Position numbers and translations under genes: made by a program
The notes under the pieces: generated by a model
What the model was told of the DNA's origin: nothing
Database searches by the model: none
What the model saw: only the letters and a program-made list of their open reading frames with translations
Assembly: GCA_022778785.1 (NCBI GenBank)
Contig: JALFSO010000073.1
Span: 1-32,190 of the forward strand
DNA length: 32,190 nucleotides
From: Dysosmobacter sp.
GTDB taxonomy: Bacteria; Bacillota; Clostridia; Oscillospirales; Oscillospiraceae
Reading direction: 5' to 3'
Shown: piece by piece, positions 21,597-29,009 of the stretch
Position numbering within the stretch: the stretch's first letter is position 1
How the letters are laid out: each line of letters opens with the position of its first letter

Positions 21597-24368
21597 TCAG
21601 ATGAAGCCGCCCACCTTGTCCAGGCCGATCTCGGCGGACAGGCCCATGGGATACGCGGCGTGGGTCTCGGTGGGCAGGTTGACCTCCACCTCCAGGACGT
21701 CGCCGTACTTCTCGATGAACTTCTCGTTGCCGTAGAAGGACCGCAGGTAGCAGGCCTTCAGCTCGCCGATGGTGGGATACACGGGGTTGCAGCCGGTGCA
21801 GGCGTCGTGGAAGGCCCACTCGGACATCTGATCCACGGCGGCTAGGAAGTCGGCCTCCCACGCCTCGGCGCTCTTCTCGGGATGGGCCTCGCACAGCCAG
21901 TCGCAGACGGTCTCGGGGATGTCCACGTCCTTCTTCAGCTGCTCGGCGGCCTTGATCCAGTTCTCGAAGGTCTCCTCGTCGGTGGCGCCCTTCACGCCGA
22001 TCAGCTCGCCCAGCTGGACGTACCGCTCAAAGGCCTGGGGATACTTGTACTGGGAGAAGGTGCCCATGTGATAGGGATGCTTCTGGGCGTTGAAGCGGCA
22101 GACGTAGGGGAACAGCAGGGCGTTGGCGGTGCCGTGGGGGATGTGGAACCAGCCGCCCAGCTTGTGGGACAGGGAGTGGTTGATGCCCAGGAAGGCGTTG
22201 GCGAAGCCGATACCGGCCAGGGCGGAGGCGTCGGCCATCTTCTCGCGGGCCACGGGATCGGGCTTCGCGCCCCTGAAGGCGGAGCGGTAGGCCTTGGGCA
22301 GCCAGTCGAAGACCATCTTGGTGGCTTCCTTGCAGAAGCAGTCGGTGTACTCGGTGGCGAAGGTGGAGACGTACGCCTCGACCGCGTGGGTCAGCACGTC
22401 GTAGCCGGAGGCCTGGGTGGCTCTGGGCGGCAGCTTCATCATGTTGTCGGCGTCGATGATGGCCATTTCGGGCATCATCTCATAGCCGATCAGCGGCCAC
22501 TTCATGCCGGTATTGGCGTCGGAGATGATGGTGAAGGGGGTGCACTCGGAGCCGGTGCCGGCGGTGGTGGGGATGCAGACCAGCTTGGCCTTCTGGCCCA
22601 TCTGCGGGAAGAAGCGGATACGTTTCCGGATATCCAGGAAGATGGTGGCCATATCCAGGAAGGCCTCCTCCGGATGCTCGTACATGATCCACATGATCTT
22701 GGCGGTGTCGATGGCGGAGCCGCCGCCCACGGCGATGATGACGTCGGGCTCGAACTCGTGCATCTTGGGCAGGCCCTTCATGGCATCCTGGATCTGCGGG
22801 TCCACACGGATGTCGAAGAACTCGGCGGTCTCAATGCCCAGGGAGTGGAGCTGGTTGATGATGGCGTCGCAGGCGCCGATCTGATACAGGTTGGCGTCGG
22901 TGATGATGAAGGCCCGCTTGAAGTTGTAGACCTCCTTCATCTCCCGCAGGGCCACGGGGGTGCAGCCGGTCTTGTGATAGACCTTCTTGGGCAGCTGGAG
23001 CCACAGCATGTTCTCCTTGCGCATGGCCACCACCTTGATGTCCAGCAGCTGCTCGTACTGGGTGTTGCCCATGTAGGCGGAGTGGCCCACGGCGCCGGGG
23101 CCCAGGGTCAGGGAGGGCGCCAGGTCGAAGTTGTACAGGTCGCCGATGCCGCCGAAGGCGGTGGGGGTGTTGATGAGGATACGGCCGGCCTTCATCTTCT
23201 CGGCGAAGCGGTTGATCTTGTCCTCCTCAGTGGGATCCACGTACAGGGCGGCGGAATGACCGGCGCCGGCCTCGAAGACCAGCTTGGCGCAGATGTCATA
23301 GGCTTCGTCCAGAGTGTCGGCCTTGAACATGCCCAGCAGGGTGGTCAGCTTCTCGTTGGCCCAGGGGTTGTCGTGAGAGGTGTCGCCGGTCTCGTAGACC
23401 AGCACCTTGGTGTCGTAGGGCACGGTGATGCCGGCCATCTCGGCCAGGCGGTTGGCGGTCTGACCGACGGCGGGGGGCTTTACGCCGTGGTTCCGGGGAT
23501 TGAAGAACACCTCGGCCACCTTGGCGGCCTCCTCGTCGTTGAGGAAGTAGCAGCGGGCGTCCTGCATCAGGGCCTTGACCTCGTCGTACACGCTGCTGAG
23601 AACGGTGATGTGCTGCTCGGTGGCGCAGATCATGCCGTTGTCGAAGGTCTTGGAGTGGATGATGGACTCCACGGCCATCCGCAGGTCGGCGGTCTCGTCG
23701 ATGACCACGTTGCAGTTGCCGGGGCCCACGCCGATGGCGGGGGTGCCGGAGGAGTAGGCCGCGTGGACCATGCCCGCGCCGCCGGTGGCCATGATCAGGT
23801 CCACCTTCTTCATCAGCACGTCGGAGATCTCCAGGGTGGGGGTCTCGATCCAGCTGATGACATGCTCGGGCAGGCCCGCGGCAATGGCGGCGTCCCGCAT
23901 GATCTTCGCCGCGGCGATGGAGCACTTCACCGCGTGGGGATGGGGAGAGAGGATGATGGCGTTTCTGGTCTTCAGGGCCAGCATGATCTTGTAGATGGTG
24001 GTGGAGGTGGGGTTGGTGGTGGGGGTGATGGCGGCGATGACGCCCTTGGGGGAGGCCACGCGCTTGGTGCCGAAGGCGGGATTCTCCTCGATGATGCCGC
24101 AGGTCTTGGCATGGCGCATGTAGTTCCACATATGCTCGGAGGCGTACTGGTTCTTCGTCACCTTGTCCACCACGATGCCGTAGCCGGTCTCCTCGCAGGC
24201 CATCTTGGCCAGAGGGATCCGCATCTTCGACACCGCCATGGCGGTCTTCTCGCAGATAGCGTCCACCTGCTCCTGAGTAAAGGTGGCGTACTGCTCCTGG
24301 GAGGCCCGGATAATGGGCAGGGCCTGTTCGAAGGATTCCACAGAATTGATGATCAATGCGTTCGCCAT
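21597..24368 (-). CDS. adhE: Bifunctional acetaldehyde-CoA / alcohol dehydrogenase
   Basis: This 923-residue enzyme reduces acetyl-CoA to acetaldehyde and then ethanol, regenerating NAD+ in fermentation. The N-terminal aldehyde dehydrogenase domain (about 1-440) has the catalytic Cys248 in FDNGMICATEQ, ATGGAGMVHAAYSSG and GVGPGN. A linker leads to the iron-ADH domain (from about 455, LQLPKKVYHKTG) with the cofactor box IAVGGGSAIDTAK, PTTAGTGSE, and the iron ligands in YDVLTHAVEAY, NHSLSHKLGG and HIPHGTANA. AdhE proteins polymerise into spirosomes. The C-terminus runs about 40 residues past the usual end (from YGNEKFIEKYGD). A GAGAGG Shine-Dalgarno precedes ATG24368. Upstream are a long leader, a strong promoter and a Rex-like site. 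Confidence 0.95.
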   Translation of the reverse strand: MANALIINSVESFEQALPIIRASQEQYATFTQEQVDAICEKTAMAVSKMRIPLAKMACEETGYGIVVDKVTKNQYASEHMWNYMRHAKTCGIIEENPAFGTKRVASPKGVIAAITPTTNPTSTTIYKIMLALKTRNAIILSPHPHAVKCSIAAAKIMRDAAIAAGLPEHVISWIETPTLEISDVLMKKVDLIMATGGAGMVHAAYSSGTPAIGVGPGNCNVVIDETADLRMAVESIIHSKTFDNGMICATEQHITVLSSVYDEVKALMQDARCYFLNDEEAAKVAEVFFNPRNHGVKPPAVGQTANRLAEMAGITVPYDTKVLVYETGDTSHDNPWANEKLTTLLGMFKADTLDEAYDICAKLVFEAGAGHSAALYVDPTEEDKINRFAEKMKAGRILINTPTAFGGIGDLYNFDLAPSLTLGPGAVGHSAYMGNTQYEQLLDIKVVAMRKENMLWLQLPKKVYHKTGCTPVALREMKEVYNFKRAFIITDANLYQIGACDAIINQLHSLGIETAEFFDIRVDPQIQDAMKGLPKMHEFEPDVIIAVGGGSAIDTAKIMWIMYEHPEEAFLDMATIFLDIRKRIRFFPQMGQKAKLVCIPTTAGTGSECTPFTIISDANTGMKWPLIGYEMMPEMAIIDADNMMKLPPRATQASGYDVLTHAVEAYVSTFATEYTDCFCKEATKMVFDWLPKAYRSAFRGAKPDPVAREKMADASALAGIGFANAFLGINHSLSHKLGGWFHIPHGTANALLFPYVCRFNAQKHPYHMGTFSQYKYPQAFERYVQLGELIGVKGATDEETFENWIKAAEQLKKDVDIPETVCDWLCEAHPEKSAEAWEADFLAAVDQMSEWAFHDACTGCNPVYPTIGELKACYLRSFYGNEKFIEKYGDVLEVEVNLPTETHAAYPMGLSAEIGLDKVGGFI

Positions 24369-24453
24369 AATAATCCTCTCTTTCTAATATATGCTACGTT
24401 CCATGACTGTACTTGCTGTAGTTTTTAAGAGCGGGGCGATGGGACCGGCGGGA

Positions 24454-24469
24454 CCTCCTTTCTCCTTTT
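24454..24469 (-). promoter_or_regulatory. Orphan Shine-Dalgarno (STAB-SD-like) in the adhE leader
   Basis: On the minus strand the leader contains AAAAGGAGAAAGGAGG, two strong anti-16S matches including GAAAGGAGG, about 86 bases before adhE. No start codon follows at usable distance. GAAAGGAGG in untranslated leaders is known from the cry3A STAB-SD element of Bacillus, where ribosome binding protects the messenger from 5' decay. Confidence 0.5.
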
Positions 24470-24486
24470 AAATGGATAAAATCATG

Positions 24487-24554
24487 AATAAAAATAAAAA
24501 CCCGCACAGAGCAGAACATGTGAGTCGAACAATGCCCAAGCCTGCTGTGTGCGG
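24487..24554 (-). terminator. Intrinsic terminator inside the adhE leader
   Basis: On the minus strand CCGCACACAGCAG (24542-24554) pairs with CTGCTCTGTGCGG (24502-24514), one mismatch, and is followed by TTTTTATTTTTAT. It lies roughly 100 bases after the expected start of transcription and 120 before adhE. It would stop transcription unless read through, so the leader may be an attenuator or a small RNA. No known riboswitch or T-box motif is recognised. Confidence 0.6.
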
Positions 24555-24657
24555 CGGATCCCGGTATGAAGCGTTCCACGGCGGGTCTGATGCCTGATGA
24601 GTGTGGAGGGTTCACTAGGTCGATGCGTCGTGTCGGAAGTTGTCTTTTTATGGAAAT

Positions 24658-24686
24658 AGTTTAGCACTTGCAGGAAATGATGTCAA
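24658..24686 (-). promoter_or_regulatory. adhE promoter
   Basis: On the minus strand a consensus TTGACA -35 (24681-24686) and TAAACT -10 (24658-24663) are exactly 17 bases apart. This predicts a start near 24651 and an untranslated leader of about 280 bases. Confidence 0.7.
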
Positions 24687-24689
24687 GAA

Positions 24690-24707
24690 TTGTGTGAAAT
24701 TTAACAA
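24690..24707 (-). promoter_or_regulatory. Candidate Rex (NADH-sensing repressor) operator
   Basis: On the minus strand the site reads TTGTTAAATTTCACACAA: a full TTGTTAA half-site and a weaker second half ending ACAA, in the 18-base frame of the Rex consensus TTGTTAANNNNTTAACAA. It ends 3 bases before the -35. Rex control of adhE by NADH/NAD+ ratio is well established in clostridia; binding here is inferred. Confidence 0.55.
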
Positions 24708-24923
24708 AATATTCTGTCGAAACGCATAGAAACATGTATAAGTTGCATAAGCAACCACTGAGGCTTGCAAATGGTGGGAGAGGGACAGGCCGGAGGTCCG
24801 CCGGACTGTCCCCGACGGGCGGGCGGCCCGCGGCTCCGGCGTTCCGTTCCGGAGGACGCTCTGCCATGACGGACAGAATGCGCATAAAATGAATGCGGAA
24901 AATAGATAATCTTGCATAGAGAA

Positions 24924-24956
24924 ACCGCCGGGGGAGACGGCGTCTCCTCCGGCGGT
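24924..24956 (-). terminator. Terminator of the AGCS symporter gene
   Basis: ACCGCCGGGGGAGAC (24924-24938) pairs with GTCTCCTCCGGCGGT (24942-24956) with one G-T pair. On the minus strand it is followed by TTCTCTAT. It starts 23 bases beyond the symporter stop. Confidence 0.75.
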
Positions 24957-24979
24957 CCGGCGCGATATGGGATGGGACG

Positions 24980-26386
24980 TTACTGCCAGTAGTCCAGACC
25001 GGCGTCCTCCAGGCCGATGTCCCTGGCGTGGAAGACGGGGTTCTTGCCCTCGGACTTCTGCTTCTCGTAGTCCTTGCAGGCGTCGATGGCCACCTTGCTC
25101 AGCACGATGCAGGCGGGCAGGTTGATGAAGCACATGACGGCCATCAGGATGTCGGCGATGGCCCAGGCGGCGGCCATGGACAATCCGGCGCCCACGAAGA
25201 TCACCAGCGCCGCGATGATGCGGAAGCCGGTTATGAACTGCTTGGAGGGGGTCTTCTTCAGAATGAAGGCCAGGCAGTTGTCGCAGTAGTACAGGTTGCC
25301 CAGCAGGGTGGTGAAGGCGAACAGCACCATGGCGATGGTGATGAAGATGGGGCCGAAGCCGCCCAGCACGGAGGACACGGACTGCTGGACGTACTGGGCG
25401 CCGGCGATGTCGGCGGTGGGGGTGACGCCGGAGCACATGCACATCAGGGCGGTGGCGGTGCAGATCAGCAGGGTGTCGATGAACACGGACAGCATCTGCA
25501 CCAGGCCCTGCTTCACGGGGTGGGACACGTCGGCGGCGGCCGCGGCGTTGGGGGCGGAGCCCACACCGGCCTCGTTGGAGTACAGGCCGCGCTTGATGCC
25601 GTACATCATGCAGGAACCGGCCACGCCGCCGAAGATGGCCTGGAAGTCAAAGGCGTTGCGGAAGATCTCGGCGAACACGCCGGGGACCAGGTTGATGTGG
25701 AACAGGATGACCACCAGGGACACGGCCACATACAGGACGCCCATGATGGGAACCAGGGTGCTGGTGGCCTTGACCACCCGCTTGCCGCCGCCCATGATGC
25801 ACCAGCCCACCAGCACGGCCAGAATGGCACCGATGATCCAGGAGGTGACGCCGGGGGTGTAGAAGCTGTAGGCCTTGAAGGTGTCCTGGAGGTTGTAGGA
25901 GGCCAGCATGTTGAAGCCGCCGGCGTAGGTCAGGATCAGGGAGACGGCGAAGGCCACGCCCAGACCCCGGTTGTGAAGGGCGGATTCGATGTAGTAGGCG
26001 GGGCCGCCGTAGCTGTCGCCGTTGGGGTCCTTCCGCTTGTAGACCTGGGCCAGGGTGCTCTCCACGAAGGCGGAGGCGCCGCCGATGAGGGCGATGACCC
26101 ACATCCAGAAGGCCGCGCCGAAGCCGCCCAGGCAGATGGCGGTGGACACGCCGATGATGTTGCCGGTGCCCACCCGGGACGCGGTGGAGACCATCAGCGC
26201 CTGGAAGGAGGACACGGAGCCGTCCTTGGCGGGCTTCTCCGCTACCACGCGGATGGACTCGCCGAACAGGCGGAACTGGACGAAGCCGGTGCGGACGCTG
26301 AAGTACAGGCCCGCCGCCAGCAGGACGATGATGAGGACCGGATAGTACAGAAAGCTGTCCAGCCCGTCTAGAATTGTCATGATCAT
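24980..26386 (-). CDS. AGCS-family amino acid:sodium symporter (alanine/glycine/glutamine type)
   Basis: A 468-residue integral membrane protein with about 10-11 helices. Family signatures include ASRVGTGNIIGVSTAICLGGFGAAFWMW, GGPAYYIE, NEAGVGSAPNAAAAADVSHPVKQGLVQM and LGNLYYCDNC. AGCS carriers import alanine, glycine or glutamine with Na+ or H+. Here the gene follows glutaminase on the same strand, which matches the glsA-glnT (ybgJ-ybgH) pair of Bacillus subtilis, where the AGCS protein brings in glutamine, so glutamine is a reasonable guess. GGGAGAG precedes the first ATG; the third codon ATG is an alternative start. A 254-base gap with its own promoter and palindromes separates it from glutaminase. 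Confidence 0.9.
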   Translation of the reverse strand: MIMTILDGLDSFLYYPVLIIVLLAAGLYFSVRTGFVQFRLFGESIRVVAEKPAKDGSVSSFQALMVSTASRVGTGNIIGVSTAICLGGFGAAFWMWVIALIGGASAFVESTLAQVYKRKDPNGDSYGGPAYYIESALHNRGLGVAFAVSLILTYAGGFNMLASYNLQDTFKAYSFYTPGVTSWIIGAILAVLVGWCIMGGGKRVVKATSTLVPIMGVLYVAVSLVVILFHINLVPGVFAEIFRNAFDFQAIFGGVAGSCMMYGIKRGLYSNEAGVGSAPNAAAAADVSHPVKQGLVQMLSVFIDTLLICTATALMCMCSGVTPTADIAGAQYVQQSVSSVLGGFGPIFITIAMVLFAFTTLLGNLYYCDNCLAFILKKTPSKQFITGFRIIAALVIFVGAGLSMAAAWAIADILMAVMCFINLPACIVLSKVAIDACKDYEKQKSEGKNPVFHARDIGLEDAGLDYWQ

Positions 26387-26552
26387 ACGAAAAATCTCTC
26401 CCTTTTCTTCATAAATGATGCCGGGTCAATGCCGTTTCGCGGGATGTCCCGCCTGGGTCCGCCGCTGTCCGCCCCGCCTCCTTTCCGCTCTGCCGTCCGT
26501 CCCTCCTCTGCCCGGAAGGGGACGGACCGTGCACTGTGGACTGTCATATTCC

Positions 26553-26617
26553 GACAGAAATGTTTCTGTCTCAGAAACTCCCACGGCTATCTTAACAGGT
26601 TCTGAACGATCCCGCAA
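26553..26617 (-). promoter_or_regulatory. Symporter promoter with alternating CAGAAA half-sites
   Basis: On the minus strand TTGCGG (26612-26617) and TAAGAT (26589-26594) are 17 bases apart. Downstream of the expected start, three CAGAAA half-sites alternate in orientation: GACAGAAA-TG-TTTCTGTC is a perfect 18-bp palindrome (26553-26570), and GTTTCTG-TCT-CAGAAAC overlaps it and extends to 26578. The position would suit a repressor operator or an mRNA hairpin. Confidence 0.55.
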
Positions 26618-26640
26618 CAGGGAATCTTCTCTTTTTTCCG

Positions 26641-27573
26641 TCAGATCTTGCAGTCTGTGCCGGAGAAGTAGTGGAGCCCCAGGGAGTGGGACAGGTACTC
26701 CAGCACGTGATAGGCGCCGATGCTGTTGCCCTTGGGGTCCAGGCCGGGGGAGAAGGCCGCCACGCCCATCTTTCGCTCCACGGTGGCCATGATGCCGCCG
26801 CCCACGCCGCTCTTGGCGGGCATCCCCACCCGCATGGCGAACTCGCCGGAGCCGTCGTACAGCCCGCAGGTCACCATCAGGGTCTTGACGATGCGGACGA
26901 TCCAGTCCTCCGCCACCTGCTCCCCGGTGCGGATGTCCACGCCGTTGTTGGCCAGCACCAGGGCGTAGTTGGCCAGGTCCTCGGTGGTGACGCTGACGGA
27001 GCACATCCGGAAGTAGAAGTCCAGGGCGTCCTCCACCTCGCAGTCCAGCACATTGTCGCTCTGCATCAGGTAGGCCATGGACCGGTTGCGGTTCCCGGCG
27101 TGCTTCTCCGACAGGTAGACCGCCTCGTTGAGCCGGATGGAATCCCGGCCGCACAGCCGCCGCACCAGATGGAGGAAGTCGTCGAAGGTCTTTCCCGCCC
27201 CCACGCAGCAGCTGGCCACCACGATGGCCCCGGCGTTGATCATGGGGTTCAGGGGATGGGGGGTCTTGGTCTCCAGCTTCGTCAGGGAGTTGAAGGCGTC
27301 GCCGGTGGGCTCCACGCCCACGCGGCTGAACACGTGCTCAAAGCCCACGGTCTGAAGCGCCATGATGAGGGACATGGTCTTGGAGATACTCTGGACGGTG
27401 AACTCCTGCCGCCAGTCCCCGGCGTGATAGACGCTGCCCCGGGTGGTCATGATGCAGGCCCCCAGCTGGGTGGGGTCCCCCTTGGCCAGCTCCGGGATAT
27501 AGGTGGCCACCTTGCCCTCCCGCATGAAGGGGCGGGCGTAGTCCATGGCCCGGTCCAGTACCTGCTGGATCAT
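26641..27573 (-). CDS. glsA: Glutaminase
   Basis: A 310-residue glutaminase of the serine beta-lactamase-like fold, hydrolysing glutamine to glutamate and ammonia. The catalytic SxxK is VQSISKT with Ser62 and Lys65. Other family blocks are YIPELA, FSRVGVEPTGDAFNS, PLNPMINAGAI, SEKHAGNRNRSMAYLM, MCSVSVTTEDLA and MPAKSGVGGGIMA. Length is normal (about 305-310). AAGGAG lies about 8 bases before ATG27573. It is divergent from a LysR gene and upstream of the AGCS symporter, giving a glutamine uptake and deamidation unit. It may also aid acid tolerance through ammonia, as in enteric bacteria, but that is inference. Confidence 0.95.
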   Translation of the reverse strand: MIQQVLDRAMDYARPFMREGKVATYIPELAKGDPTQLGACIMTTRGSVYHAGDWRQEFTVQSISKTMSLIMALQTVGFEHVFSRVGVEPTGDAFNSLTKLETKTPHPLNPMINAGAIVVASCCVGAGKTFDDFLHLVRRLCGRDSIRLNEAVYLSEKHAGNRNRSMAYLMQSDNVLDCEVEDALDFYFRMCSVSVTTEDLANYALVLANNGVDIRTGEQVAEDWIVRIVKTLMVTCGLYDGSGEFAMRVGMPAKSGVGGGIMATVERKMGVAAFSPGLDPKGNSIGAYHVLEYLSHSLGLHYFSGTDCKI

Positions 27574-27641
27574 TGCGGTTCACTCCTTTTCCGCCCGCGG
27601 CCGGCGGCACGCAGGACGAATCTCACAATTTTGCTGAGGCT

Positions 27642-27697
27642 ATTGTAGCATATCCTTGTACAAAGTGTTCATCCGCATTCCCGATAAGGGATATCGG
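27642..27697 (-). promoter_or_regulatory. glsA promoter and 17-bp inverted repeat
   Basis: On the minus strand TGAACA (27666-27671) and TACAAT (27642-27647) are 18 bases apart. Just upstream, CCGATA-aggga-TATCGG (27681-27697) is a 17-bp inverted repeat with ATA/TAT inner ends. That is the size and position expected for a LysR box between divergent genes. Confidence 0.5.
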
Positions 27698-27803
27698 AGT
27701 TTTCCGTAAAGGATTTCACCAAAAAGAAAACCCGGAATTTGTGCAATCCGTTAAAAATCAGACAATCGGAAGAAAATTTCTGTCGGCCTGCCGGCGGGGA
27801 CGT

Positions 27804-27809
27804 TATAAT
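27804..27809 (+). promoter_or_regulatory. -10 element of the second LysR gene
   Basis: TATAAT sits 36 bases before the LysR start codon. No good -35 hexamer is present at 16-18 bases upstream, which fits a promoter that needs an activator or is autoregulated. Confidence 0.45.
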
Positions 27810-27845
27810 ATAGACCGAATCAAAGAACAGAACAGGGGAGCAGCT

Positions 27846-28781
27846 ATGGATATCAAATACTTTGAATATTTCGACGCCGTGGCCCGCTGCGGCTCCATCA
27901 ACAAGGCGGCCCAGGCGCTGTACATCTCCCAGCCCCATCTGAGCCACATCATCCGGGACATCGAGTCGGAGGTGGGCATGGAGCTGCTGCGCCGGACGAA
28001 GCAGGGCGTCACCCTGACGCCGGAGGGGGAGAAGTTCCTGGAGCACGCCCGGGCCATCCTCCGGGAGATGGAGAGCCTGAAGAACTTCACCCGCCAGTCC
28101 CCGCCGGAGAAGGACCGGCTCAGCGTGTCCATGACCAAGTTCACCCACACCATGGAGGTGTTCAATGAGATCTGCGCCGAGAACCAGCGCCAGGAGCGGT
28201 TCTCCTACCGGCTCAACGAGGGCACGGCGGTGGACGTCATCGAGGACGTGGCCGCCGGTGTGACGGACGTAGGCGTGCTGGACTTCACCTCCAGCGAGCG
28301 GACCCGGTTCCTGGCCCGGCTGGGGGAGAACGGCCTGGAGTTCCGGCACGTGGCCACCCTGATGCCCCACATCGTGGTGTCGAAGAACCACGAGCTGCTG
28401 CGCCAGGGCCGTCCCGTGACGCTGGAGAACCTGCGGGACTACGCCTTCGTCCGGTACAGCGGCCAGTACGAGGACTTCATCTACAGCATCTCCACCGAGG
28501 ACGCCCGCATGGACATGGACAACTCCCCCCGCATCATCTACGTGGACGGCCGCTCCGCCCTGATGAACCTCATCGCCGTCAGCGAATGCTACACCATCGG
28601 CATCCAGGCCTTCTCCGCCCAGGACTCCATGTACCAGTGCGTGTCGGTGCCCATCCCCAACTGCACGGAGCGGCTGGAGTTCGGCATCGTCACCCGCCGG
28701 GACGCGGCGCTGTCCCAGCCGGAGCGGCGGTTCGTGGACCGGGTGGCGGCGTGCTATCAGGCCTTGCAGAGAGTGGAGTGA
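27846..28781 (+). CDS. LysR-family transcriptional regulator (glutaminase locus)
   Basis: A 311-residue LysR regulator. The N-terminal helix-turn-helix (about 1-60) reads IKYFEYFDAVARCGSINKAA and YISQPHLSHIIRDIE, then LLRRTKQGVTLTPEGEKFLEHA. The effector domain (about 90-300) has two lobes (VGVLDFTS, HIVVSKNHELL, YVDGRSALMNLIAVSECYTIGI). ATG27846 follows GGGGAG (27835-27840). It is divergent from glutaminase and probably regulates glsA and the AGCS symporter. The effector, perhaps glutamine or glutamate, is not deducible from sequence. Confidence 0.88.
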   Translation: MDIKYFEYFDAVARCGSINKAAQALYISQPHLSHIIRDIESEVGMELLRRTKQGVTLTPEGEKFLEHARAILREMESLKNFTRQSPPEKDRLSVSMTKFTHTMEVFNEICAENQRQERFSYRLNEGTAVDVIEDVAAGVTDVGVLDFTSSERTRFLARLGENGLEFRHVATLMPHIVVSKNHELLRQGRPVTLENLRDYAFVRYSGQYEDFIYSISTEDARMDMDNSPRIIYVDGRSALMNLIAVSECYTIGIQAFSAQDSMYQCVSVPIPNCTERLEFGIVTRRDAALSQPERRFVDRVAACYQALQRVE

Positions 28782-28789
28782 AGACAAGA

Positions 28790-28844
28790 GATAGGAGATA
28801 GGAGATAGGAGATAGGAGAGATCCTGGCTCCTGTCTCTTTTTTT
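28790..28844 (+). terminator. LysR-gene terminator whose 5' arm is a tandem repeat
   Basis: GATAGGA is repeated four times without a break (28790-28817). The last copy gives GAGATAGGAG (28809-28818), which pairs with CTCCTGTCTC (28828-28837, one T-G pair) and is followed by seven T. Each repeat copy could serve as the 5' arm, so the terminator lies in a short variable-number repeat. Confidence 0.75.
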
Positions 28845-29009
28845 CCGCGGCTCCGGCGGGGCGGGACGGAAATTGTGACGGGGCTGTAAAATTGGGAAAA
28901 ACGCTACCCAAACGGGAAAAAACGTGGTATCATATCAGAGTTGAACACATGGCGCGGAGCCGCTGCGGCCGCCGCGTCTGAGCCGGAGCATCCGGGAGAG
29001 GAGGCGCCC

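Larger units (their letters stand above)
24369..24979. other. 611-base intergenic region with adhE control signals
   Basis: No protein gene is supported here. From right to left it contains the symporter terminator (24924-24956), a GC hairpin GGGACAGGCCGG / CCGGACTGTCCC (24782-24812), a small stem GTTGC-ATAA-GCAAC (24742-24755), the Rex-like site, the adhE promoter, the leader terminator and the orphan Shine-Dalgarno. The 24710-24920 part has no other recognised function. Confidence 0.6.

Noticed and set aside
21882-24428. Plus-strand open frame of 848 codons
   Set aside because: It is the antisense shadow of adhE, with biased composition and no recognisable domain.
24369-24650. T-box or known riboswitch in the adhE leader
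   Set aside because: No AGGGTGGNACCGCG T-box sequence and no conserved riboswitch core that I recognise; only the terminator and orphan Shine-Dalgarno are supported.
24482-24667. Minus-strand 61-codon frame in the adhE leader
   Set aside because: Its start codon overlaps the promoter -10 and would not be transcribed; no Shine-Dalgarno.
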